DNA of 20,454 bases, taken from positions 1 through 20,454 of the forward strand of contig JAKPQT010000534.1 in NCBI GenBank assembly GCA_029555885.1. Direction: 5' to 3'. The stretch's first letter is position 1. Each line of letters starts with the position of its first letter. Under the pieces are notes generated by a model. It saw nothing but the letters and a program-made list of their open reading frames with translations. It was not told where the DNA came from and made no database searches. The translations under genes and the position numbers were made by a program. The stretch comes from Chloroflexota bacterium (GTDB lineage: Bacteria; Chloroflexota; Anaerolineae; CG2-30-64-16). Below are positions 1 through 7,005 of the stretch, in pieces.

Positions 1-2100
1 TGCCTGGCCGCTCCAAATTCCGAACTCCCACGGTGCGATCCCGTCCATCCAGTTGATAGAGGCTGCACCGAAGCTGCCTTCGTCCGTCGTAGCGATGGCA
101 ACGATGCCTTCCCACACCTTGCGTGGGCTGGTCAGCTTGACGCGCGCCACGCCATTCGCATCCGTGGTACCGGTCAGGTCGTTCGGACCATTATCGGCCA
201 CGCGCACTGTGACGCCCGAGACCGGCTGCCCGCTCTGCAGGTCTGTGACCCAGGCCAGCACTTCCTCCTCGCTCGCCTTGATCGTGACGTTCAGATCCGT
301 GCGGACGATCAACTGGCGCGGTGGGCGCTGCCCGTTCGGCAGCTCCAGGCCGGTCACCTCCAGCCAGTAGACGCCGGGCGTGAGCTGGCTGCCGTCGGCA
401 TCCACCAGCGGCTCGCGGATGTAGCCCAGCCGGTTCGGGTCGGCCTTCGTCGGCACCGACCACTCGCGCACGCGGGCATCCGGCCGCGGGCGGAAGCGGT
501 CCCAGTTGCCCCAGAAGTCGCGGCCGGTCACGGCGATGAACTCATCCTGGTTGACCCGGTAAAGGTCGAAGCGCACTTCGGGCATGTTGCGATACGCGAC
601 CACGGCCTGCGTGTCGGTGTACGCGCTGTACGTGCCGACGATGCCCGTGTTGTTGAGCTGCAACATCGGGTCGAGGTTGCGCGTGCGGAACTTCAGCACG
701 TAATCCTCGCCCAGCGTGTTGCCGTACAGGTCTGCGACCTTGCCCGACAGGGTGATCGTGTAGTCGGTGGCCGGCGCCTTCTGGAAGTCGATGAACAGGT
801 TGTCTTCGTAGTCGTTGTAGTAGGTAAAGACGCGCGTAGGCTTCGGCAGGATGGTGATCGTGTCGGAGACGAAGCTCGTCGGGTTCATCGGCCCCGCGAA
901 CTGGAGGCGGACGGTCGTATCGGGCGAGACCGATGTGTTGCCGTTGCGCGGTTCGGTGCTGGTAATTTGCGGGAGCGGCACGGTCTGCAGCGCATAGGAA
1001 AGCTGCCCGTTGTCGCGCAGCGTGCCGAGTCCGTTGGCGGCCTGGGCAGTGGTGTCGAGCGAGGCCGTGTACCGCTGGCCGAACTTGAGCACTTCCGTCG
1101 GCTTGAATGCCATCTCGGTCGCGTCGGCATTCCAGGTGAACGTGCCTGCGACCGTCCCCTCTGCGTCCGCCAGCTTGAACGCGGCCTCGGTCGATGGGCG
1201 ATCCATCGGCATGGAGAAGGTGACGGAAATCGGCCGCTCGATGCGCAGCTTCAGGTTGTTCTCCGGCAGCCAGCGCACGACGGTCGGGTCGGTCGTGTGG
1301 AAACGGAAGGTATGCGGCTCGGCCAGGATGCCGCCCGCAGTGTCCGTCAGCCCCGCTTCGACCGTCACTGTATACGACGTGGAGGCTGCCAGCCCGTCCT
1401 CCGGCGTAAACTGGTAGGTGCTGGTGTTGATCCACTCGCCCGCGCCCGTCACGGTCGGCGTAATGACCAGCGGCTGCGGAAGACCGGCCTGATCGCCTCC
1501 CCCGGTCAGCGGGACGACGGGACGGTTGAACGCCACGACGATGGGCGTGTCAGTGGCAACGTCGTCCGTGCCGTCAGTTGGCTGCGTGTTCGTGACCTGC
1601 AAATAGCCCGCGGTCACGAATTTGAACGCGACCTCGCGCTGGAGCGTCAGGCCCATTGCGCTGGTTGCCGCGGATGCCAGCTTTACACGGTACTCCTGCC
1701 CCCGCGCCAGCGGCTCGGCGGGCGTGAAGGTGAGCGTGTCACCGGTCACCTCGACGTCGCCGGGAACCTGCGGCTCGATTTCGAACGCCGCGCCCGTGCT
1801 GGCCGCGTCCATGGGCTGGTCGAACGTCACCACGACCGGCGCCGAGACGAGCTGTTCCTGCCCGCGCGCGGGGCTGATGCTGACTACAGTCGGCGGCAGC
1901 GGCTCGCGCGTCGGCGTTGGGGCCGGCTGAGTTGGCTCAGTCGTGGCCGTGGCGGCCTGTGCCTGGGCGGCCTGTGCAGGCTCGGCGGCTGCCGGCGGTG
2001 CAGCAGCAGGCGGAGCCGCTGGCGCCGGGGCGCCGGTGCAGGCTGCGAGTGAGATCAGCACGATAATTGTGACGACCGACAGGAAACGTTCGAAGCGCAT
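1..2100 (-). CDS. Alpha-2-macroglobulin family lipoprotein, N-terminal 700 residues (3' end outside window)
   Basis: Bacterial alpha-2-macroglobulins are envelope protease-trapping proteins, usually about 1500-1900 residues, often paired with PBP1C. The frame is open from an ATG at 2100 to the window edge, so the thioester and receptor-like domains are not visible. The start is preceded by GGAGGA about six bases upstream. Residues 1-21 form a lipoprotein signal with lipobox LAAC (Cys21), so it should be anchored on the outer face of a membrane. Residues 22-70 are a Pro/Ala/Thr/Gln linker. Four Big_5-like (SbsA-type Ig) repeats follow at roughly 71-165, 165-271, 271-380 and 380-472, each with a V.F..PM or similar strand. 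Residues 472-700 look like macroglobulin MG domains, with the typical DLNVTIKASEEEVLAWVTDL stretch. Only 12 bp separate it from pbpC upstream, so the two are surely co-transcribed. The family call rests on the MG-like region and on context. Confidence 0.85.
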   Translation of the reverse strand, partial: MRFERFLSVVTIIVLISLAACTGAPAPAAPPAAAPPAAAEPAQAAQAQAATATTEPTQPAPTPTREPLPPTVVSISPARGQEQLVSAPVVVTFDQPMDAASTGAAFEIEPQVPGDVEVTGDTLTFTPAEPLARGQEYRVKLASAATSAMGLTLQREVAFKFVTAGYLQVTNTQPTDGTDDVATDTPIVVAFNRPVVPLTGGGDQAGLPQPLVITPTVTGAGEWINTSTYQFTPEDGLAASTSYTVTVEAGLTDTAGGILAEPHTFRFHTTDPTVVRWLPENNLKLRIERPISVTFSMPMDRPSTEAAFKLADAEGTVAGTFTWNADATEMAFKPTEVLKFGQRYTASLDTTAQAANGLGTLRDNGQLSYALQTVPLPQITSTEPRNGNTSVSPDTTVRLQFAGPMNPTSFVSDTITILPKPTRVFTYYNDYEDNLFIDFQKAPATDYTITLSGKVADLYGNTLGEDYVLKFRTRNLDPMLQLNNTGIVGTYSAYTDTQAVVAYRNMPEVRFDLYRVNQDEFIAVTGRDFWGNWDRFRPRPDARVREWSVPTKADPNRLGYIREPLVDADGSQLTPGVYWLEVTGLELPNGQRPPRQLIVRTDLNVTIKASEEEVLAWVTDLQSGQPVSGVTVRVADNGPNDLTGTTDANGVARVKLTSPRKVWEGIVAIATTDEGSFGAASINWMDGIAPWEFGIWSGQA

Positions 2101-2112
2101 ACAGTCCTCCAT

Positions 2113-4845
2113 CTATTCCACAAACACGATAACTTCCCCGCTGCGAACCTCCGTGCCATCCGCAGCAACTGTCACTGCTTCAAAGGTGTGTCGCCCCTTC
2201 GCCAGCGGCCACCACGCAGTGAACTCCGGCCCGGCCAGCGTGCCATAGGTCGCACCGTCCACCAGCAGGACAATCTTGCCCTGCGGCTCGAACCGCGGCA
2301 GCGCGGTCACGGGCACCTCCTGCGCGCTGGCGGGCAGCGCGGGGTCGATGCGGTACGTGCGCTGCGGGTCCGGGCTGACCAGCGCAAGCGGGGCCGTGTT
2401 GTCCACGGCCGCGCGGGTTGCCGGTCGAGCCTGCTGTCCTCCATCCTCTGCCGCCGCAAAGCTCAACGGCGCACCGGCCACGGCGATGCCTGTGAGCCGC
2501 TCCTCGCGCGCCCAGGCTGCATACTCCGGCGGCAGCAGCCAGTAGGTCTGCGGGATCGCGTACTGAGACGGCGTGCGGCCGGTGGCCGGTTCTCCGGTAC
2601 GCACGTCGACCAACCGCAGCACATGCGACCGGTCTACCTCCGCCGGCTCCGTGCCGGGGATGAAATACTCCAGCCGGCGGTGCGGGCAGGCGATGACTTC
2701 AGTCGTCGCGTCCGCTGTGACCGGCTGTGCAGCTTTGACGCAGGCCGCGCCTCCCGCCGGGCATTCCGGCAGCAGGCCGGAATCGGCGCACACTTCGACC
2801 TGGACCAACCCCGCGGGTACGGTGAACGCGGCGCGGGGCTGTCCCTTATGGACGGCGAGCATGAAATCGTGCCAGATAGGCCCGGCGCCGCTGATGCCGT
2901 TGATATCCTTCATGGGGGTGTTGTCGGCATTGCCCACCCACACGCCCGTCACCAGTCCGGGCGTATAGCCGAGCGTCCAATTGTCGCGCCAGTCGGTCGT
3001 CGTGCCGGTCTTGGCTGCGGCGGGCCGATCGAGCTGGAGCACGCTGCCCGTGCCGAAGGCCGGCTGCCGCGCATGGTCGTCGCTCAGGATGTCGGTGATG
3101 AGATAGGCGACGCGTGGGTCGATGACTGGCGGTCGGCCGCTCGTGTTGCGCGAAACCGGCGGGATGACCTCCTGCCCGTCCAGCGTGGTGACGCGCGCAA
3201 TACCGTAAGGCTCGACCGGCCGGCCGCCGTTTGCCAGCGCACCGTAGGCCGCGGTCAGGTCCAGCAGCGCCACCTCTCCGCCGCCCAACGTGAGCGACAG
3301 CCCGTAGCGCGGGGTCTCATCTGCGGGCGCGGTCCACTGGCCGGCGGCAGGCTGCGTTGTCGCCGGTACAGCCGCGCTGACCGCAGAGGCCCCGCCCCGC
3401 TGCCACGGGATGCCCAGCGCAACTGCCATGTCGATAAGCTCTTCGACGCCCACGTAGTCCAGCGTTTTGACTGCCGGGATGTTGTATGAGTTGGCGAGCG
3501 CCTGGCGCACGGTAACAGGGCCGTGATAGGTTCGGTCATAGTTGTTCGGCACGTAGGGCGTGCCCTCGGCGGTGGTGAAGGCGGTGCGCAAGTCTGCGAT
3601 GAGCGTCGCGGCTGTCCACGGCGCGCGGCCCGCCCTGGCTGCGCGGGCCGGATCGAGCGCGGCCGCGTAGGTTAGGGGTTTGATGGCGGAGCCGGGCTGC
3701 CGCAAGCTCAGGCTGGCGTTGAGCGCGCCGCTGATGTCCACGTCGAAATAGTCCGGGCTGCCAACCATTGCGACCACTGCGCCGGTTGCCGGGTCCAGCG
3801 CGACGAGCGCAGCGTTCTCCGCACGCCGCGCGGGATCCGCGTCCGCATCGCAGTTGACGCCGGGGAGCGCATCCGGCACGGCGGTACAGGGACGCAACTG
3901 TGCCAGGCGGCGGGCGACGATCTGCTCCGCGGCGGCCTGCCAGTCCAGGTCCAGCGTCGTGGTGACGCGTAAGTCGCCCGCGGCGATGCGCTCCGGCGGC
4001 AGCAGCGTCTCCAAGCGGCTGAGGGTCCACATGACGAAGTGCGGCGCACGGATGGGGAAGGGGGTGCTGGCATAGGCCAGCGCCTCGCGATGCGCATCCT
4101 CGGCCTGTGCTGCGTCCAGGTAGCCGTGGCGCACCATCAGCCCGAGGACGACCGCCTGTCGCGCACGCGCGGCATCGGGGTTCTCGATCGGATTGTACAG
4201 CGCGGGCGACTGGGGCAGCCCGGCCAGCAGCGCGCACTGCGCCAGGTCGAGCTCCGGCGCGTGAACCCCGAAGTAGGCCTGGCTCGCGGCCTCGATGCCT
4301 GTCGCGAAGTGGCCGTAGTAGGTCGTGTTGAGATAGAGGGCGAGCAGTTCATCCTTGGAGTAGCGCCGCTCCAGCCGCCAGGCCAGCCACGCCTCGCGCA
4401 GCTTGCGCGGGAGAGTGCGTTCCTGCCGCTCCTCCGCGGTGAGCAGCAGGTTCCGCGCGAGTTGCTGCGTCAGCGTGCTGCCGCCGGAGACGGTTTCGCC
4501 CGCGCGCCAGTTGAGCCACGCGGCACGCGCGATCGCGATCGGGTCTACACCGGGATGGTGATAGAAGTTTGCATCTTCTGTGGCAATCGTGGCGTCGCGG
4601 CAGGCAGCCGGAATGTCATCCAGGGCCAGTGGCACATGCTTGTTGCCGCGCGGGTCGATGGCCTCGTAGAGCACGCGGCCCTGCCGGTCGGTGATGATGA
4701 TGCTCGGCGTGGCCGGCTTATAGATCAGGTTTGCGGGGTCCAGCCAGCGCGGCAGAAGGTAGCCGAACAGCGCCCAGCCCAGGACAAGCGCCAGGGCGAT
4801 GAACGCACCTGGCAGCAGGAGCGGGCGCAAGCGGCGATAGGGCAT
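2113..4845 (-). CDS. pbpC: Penicillin-binding protein 1C, bifunctional glycosyltransferase/transpeptidase
   Basis: Membrane-anchored peptidoglycan synthase (910 aa) that polymerises lipid II and cross-links stem peptides. A basic N-terminus and a membrane helix at about residues 11-31 are followed by the GT51 domain: ATEDANFYHHPG (Glu90 catalytic), GGSTLTQQLARN at 121-132, and KLREAWLAWRLERRYSKDE. The transpeptidase has SAIK (Ser386), SYN (453-455) and KTGTT (612-616). GNADNTPMKDINGISGAGPI near 638-657 is typical of PBP1C, and the last ~80 residues match a BiPBP_C-like beta domain. I chose the ATG at 4845 because the helix follows directly. The frame is open back to 4968, but those 41 codons are basic, lack homology-like character and run into a palindromic repeat. 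An AAGGA lies about ten bases before the chosen ATG. It is co-transcribed with the alpha-2-macroglobulin gene, as E. coli pbpC is with yfhM. Confidence 0.95.
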   Translation of the reverse strand: MPYRRLRPLLLPGAFIALALVLGWALFGYLLPRWLDPANLIYKPATPSIIITDRQGRVLYEAIDPRGNKHVPLALDDIPAACRDATIATEDANFYHHPGVDPIAIARAAWLNWRAGETVSGGSTLTQQLARNLLLTAEERQERTLPRKLREAWLAWRLERRYSKDELLALYLNTTYYGHFATGIEAASQAYFGVHAPELDLAQCALLAGLPQSPALYNPIENPDAARARQAVVLGLMVRHGYLDAAQAEDAHREALAYASTPFPIRAPHFVMWTLSRLETLLPPERIAAGDLRVTTTLDLDWQAAAEQIVARRLAQLRPCTAVPDALPGVNCDADADPARRAENAALVALDPATGAVVAMVGSPDYFDVDISGALNASLSLRQPGSAIKPLTYAAALDPARAARAGRAPWTAATLIADLRTAFTTAEGTPYVPNNYDRTYHGPVTVRQALANSYNIPAVKTLDYVGVEELIDMAVALGIPWQRGGASAVSAAVPATTQPAAGQWTAPADETPRYGLSLTLGGGEVALLDLTAAYGALANGGRPVEPYGIARVTTLDGQEVIPPVSRNTSGRPPVIDPRVAYLITDILSDDHARQPAFGTGSVLQLDRPAAAKTGTTTDWRDNWTLGYTPGLVTGVWVGNADNTPMKDINGISGAGPIWHDFMLAVHKGQPRAAFTVPAGLVQVEVCADSGLLPECPAGGAACVKAAQPVTADATTEVIACPHRRLEYFIPGTEPAEVDRSHVLRLVDVRTGEPATGRTPSQYAIPQTYWLLPPEYAAWAREERLTGIAVAGAPLSFAAAEDGGQQARPATRAAVDNTAPLALVSPDPQRTYRIDPALPASAQEVPVTALPRFEPQGKIVLLVDGATYGTLAGPEFTAWWPLAKGRHTFEAVTVAADGTEVRSGEVIVFVE

Positions 4846-4882
4846 GACCAGTCCATCCTTCGGCGGTCGGGCTATTCGATAC

Positions 4883-4888
4883 AGTATA
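4883..4888 (-). promoter_or_regulatory. Possible -10 box of a pbpC promoter
   Basis: The minus strand reads TATACT 38 bases before the pbpC ATG, one change from the consensus TATAAT. No convincing -35 hexamer is found 16-18 bases further upstream, so this is only a candidate. Without it the gene would depend on read-through from the ABC genes across the 4942-5006 repeat. Confidence 0.3.
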
Positions 4889-4941
4889 CGCCGCGGCGTG
4901 GCGATTGGTTCCACAAAAGATGTCGTCCGGCGCCGAGAAAG

Positions 4942-5006
4942 CTCACGCAAAGACGCAAAGATGCACAAGTTTGATAGCGTTTGCGGTCTCAGCGCCTTGG
5001 CGTGAG
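4942..5006. repeat. Intergenic imperfect palindrome (CGCAAAGACGCAAAG type)
   Basis: Two 19-nt arms, 4942-4960 (CTCACGCAAAGACGCAAAG) and 4988-5006, are complementary at 15 of 19 positions around a 27-nt centre. The left arm also contains a tandem CGCAAAGA-type unit. The element lies between the second ABC gene (stop at 5011) and pbpC, and supplies the spurious upstream extension of the pbpC frame. It looks like a dispersed REP/MITE-like repeat; no poly-T follows on the minus strand, so it is not a standard terminator. Confidence 0.7.
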
Positions 5007-5010
5007 ATGT

Positions 5011-7005
5011 CTATTCCTCAGTGGCCCACAGCCGGCGCATCTCGGCACAGGTCGCGAGCAGTTCGTCCAGCGTGCCCGCCGCGTCCACACGGCCTGCTTT
5101 CAATACGATGATCTGGTCTGCACGTTGCAGCGCGGCCCGCCGGTGCGAGACGGCCAGGATGATAGGAGATTCGTCATTTTCCTTCTTTCTTCTTTCTTCT
5201 TCCTCCCCATGGGACCGGAGCCGCTCCCACAGGGCGCGCTCGGTTTCCACGTCCAGCGCGCTGGACAGGTCATCGAAGACGAGCAGCTCCGGCTGGCGGA
5301 TGAACATGCGCGCGGCCGCGGCGCGCTGCACCTGCCCGCCGGACAGCCGTACCCCGCGCGGCCCGACCACGGTCGCCAGGCCGTGTTCCAGGGTCGCGAT
5401 ATCCTGTTCCAGCACGGCCTGGCGGATGGCTGCATCCAGTCCCTCATCGCCGGCGTCAGGCCAGCCCTGCAGGATGTTCTCTGCTAACGTCGCGCTGAAC
5501 AGCCGCGGCGTCTGTGATGTGTATGCCGTTCGCGGCGGGCGGAAGAAGTTCGCCGGGTCGGTCACGCGCGTACCTTCCCACGTCATGTCGCCGGCATCGC
5601 GCGGCAGCAGGCCCAGGAGTGCGCGCAGCAGCGTGCTCTTGCCCGAGCCGATCTGCCCCGTGACGACGGTAAAGCTGCCGCGCGGCAGGCTGAGATCGGC
5701 CCCCTGGATGCCCCGGCCGGTGGATGGGTGCAGATAGGTGAGTCCACGGACGGTGAGGAGCGGGGCGTCCTTCGACTCCGGGCGTCGTCCGATGCCCATC
5801 CGCTCAGGATGCCCCTTCGATGCCATCTTGCCAGCATCCTGAGCGGAGGCCGCCCGGCCAGGCTGTGCCTGGCGGGGCGAACATAGTCGAAGGACGCTTC
5901 CAGATTCAGCTTGCTCCTGCTCGAACACCGGGTGCGGTTCGATCAGCACGTGCGCCGGTTCGTCGGGCACCAACTCGACCAGACGGGCGAGCGCGACCTC
6001 CTGCTGCTTGAGGTCGCCCACGAACGTGCCCAGGTAGGACGGGAATGCGCTCGTGAAGCCGAGATAGTAGGTGAACAGGGCGAAGTCACCGATCGTGAAG
6101 CGCCCCGCAGCCATCTCCCGGCTCGCCAGCAGCAGCATGAACCCGATGCCGACAGGCACGGCGAAGGTGTGGATGGACCAGGCCACGGTCTCCAGCATCG
6201 CGGTGCGGACGGCTGCGCGGCGGCGCGTCTCGCTGAGCGCGCCGAAATGACGCACGATGTGGTCTTCCGCGCCCGCGACCTTGATTGCCTGCACCGCGCC
6301 GAACAGCTCTGCCAGGAAGCCCGTCACCTTGTCGTCGGCATGGCCCTGCTCGGCCCGGTAGCGCAGCATCCGGCCCCAGGTTGCGCGGCCCACGGCATAC
6401 GCCACGACGAGCGGCAGGAACGCGATCAGCGTGATCTGCCAGTTGATGCTCGCCATGATGGCGATCGCAATGCCGAAGGACACCAGGTTGCCCGCCACAT
6501 CCGGCAGCCATGTAGGGAAGTCGCACACTTCTGCGACGTCATCGCGATAGCGGTTGACGGCTTCACCGGGCGCGATGGGATGCGCGAGCGCGCCGGGCCG
6601 CCGGAGCAGCGCGGCGAACAGGTTGCGCCGCACGAGCGCAGCCGCGGTGTAGCGGAACGTCCAGCCGGCCCACGCCTCGGCGTACACCGAGGCCATGCGC
6701 GCCAGCCCGATCCCGGCGTAGAGCGCGATCAGCGTCCACAGGTCGACACCCGCCTGCGCTGCGCCCGTCATGGTGTCGAAGACGGCCTTCTCGATCAGGC
6801 CCGGCAGTACTACGGAGCCGAGCACGAACACCTGCAAGACTGCGTGCAGGGCAAACGGCTGCCGTGCGTAGCGGATGAGGCCCAGGTTAGCGGGCCAGAC
6901 GCCGATCCGGTGGGGCGTGGCGGCAGGAGCTTGCATGGGCGGACGTGCCAGCGAAGCTGGCCCAGGTCCGCCCGTACCGTTTTGCGAAAGAGTCTCGTTG
7001 GTCAT
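5011..7005 (-). CDS. ABC exporter half-transporter, NBD lacking the catalytic glutamate
   Basis: A type IV (MsbA/TM287-288-like) exporter subunit of 664 aa: transmembrane domain at about 50-345, then an ATPase domain at about 415-664. Walker A is GQIGSGKST (450-458), the Q-loop Gln is at 498, and the signature is a canonical LSGGQ (554-558). Walker B is LLVFDD, so Asp579 stands where the catalytic Glu normally is. The H-loop His is 621. It pairs with the upstream subunit, whose defects are complementary, and the two frames overlap by four bases (ATGA, 7002-7005). Three unusual stretches are translated in frame: residues 12-24 from a small palindrome, 370-414 from a larger fold-back repeat in the TMD-NBD linker, and a charged [11 protein letters not shown] loop at about 600-611 from a purine tract. 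Substrate cannot be deduced; a multidrug or peptide/lipid exporter is plausible. Confidence 0.93.
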   Translation of the reverse strand: MTNETLSQNGTGGPGPASLARPPMQAPAATPHRIGVWPANLGLIRYARQPFALHAVLQVFVLGSVVLPGLIEKAVFDTMTGAAQAGVDLWTLIALYAGIGLARMASVYAEAWAGWTFRYTAAALVRRNLFAALLRRPGALAHPIAPGEAVNRYRDDVAEVCDFPTWLPDVAGNLVSFGIAIAIMASINWQITLIAFLPLVVAYAVGRATWGRMLRYRAEQGHADDKVTGFLAELFGAVQAIKVAGAEDHIVRHFGALSETRRRAAVRTAMLETVAWSIHTFAVPVGIGFMLLLASREMAAGRFTIGDFALFTYYLGFTSAFPSYLGTFVGDLKQQEVALARLVELVPDEPAHVLIEPHPVFEQEQAESGSVLRLCSPRQAQPGRAASAQDAGKMASKGHPERMGIGRRPESKDAPLLTVRGLTYLHPSTGRGIQGADLSLPRGSFTVVTGQIGSGKSTLLRALLGLLPRDAGDMTWEGTRVTDPANFFRPPRTAYTSQTPRLFSATLAENILQGWPDAGDEGLDAAIRQAVLEQDIATLEHGLATVVGPRGVRLSGGQVQRAAAARMFIRQPELLVFDDLSSALDVETERALWERLRSHGEEEERRKKENDESPIILAVSHRRAALQRADQIIVLKAGRVDAAGTLDELLATCAEMRRLWATEE
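5177..5208. repeat. Purine tract (minus strand) with 7-bp tandem units inside an ABC gene
   Basis: The minus strand reads GGGGAGG followed by GAAGAAA twice and a partial third unit, all purine. It encodes the Glu/Arg/Lys loop between Walker B and the H-loop of the ATPase domain. The 7-bp unit is not a multiple of three, so gain or loss of one unit would shift the frame and truncate the protein before the H-loop. Confidence 0.6.
5765..5897. repeat. Fold-back element translated in frame in the ABC linker
   Basis: Two nested perfect inverted repeats: outer arms of 13 nt at 5765-5777 (GCGTCCTTCGACT) and 5885-5897, and inner arms of 13 nt at 5800-5812 (CCGCTCAGGATGC) and 5834-5846. The 133 bp encode residues 370-414 of the second ABC subunit, a stretch with no ABC-family character between the membrane and ATPase domains. 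A related half-copy lies in the partner gene at 7179-7240. Confidence 0.85.
6937..6973. repeat. Small palindrome within the N-terminus of the second ABC gene
   Basis: Outer arms GGGCGGAC (6937-6944) and GTCCGCCC (6966-6973) enclose inner arms GCCAGC (6947-6952) and GCTGGC (6956-6961) around a GAA loop. It is translated as residues 12-24 ([13 protein letters not shown]) of the protein, in an unconserved N-terminal tail. The hairpin sits 33-69 bases inside the gene, just after the ATGA overlap, and could affect translation of the second subunit relative to the first. Confidence 0.7.

Noticed and set aside
967..2052. 361-codon open frame on the plus strand
   Set aside because: It is antisense to the alpha-2-macroglobulin gene, which has a lipobox, Ig-like repeats and a good ribosome binding site. 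The plus-strand product is Arg/Gly/Leu-rich and low in complexity, typical of a GC-rich shadow frame.
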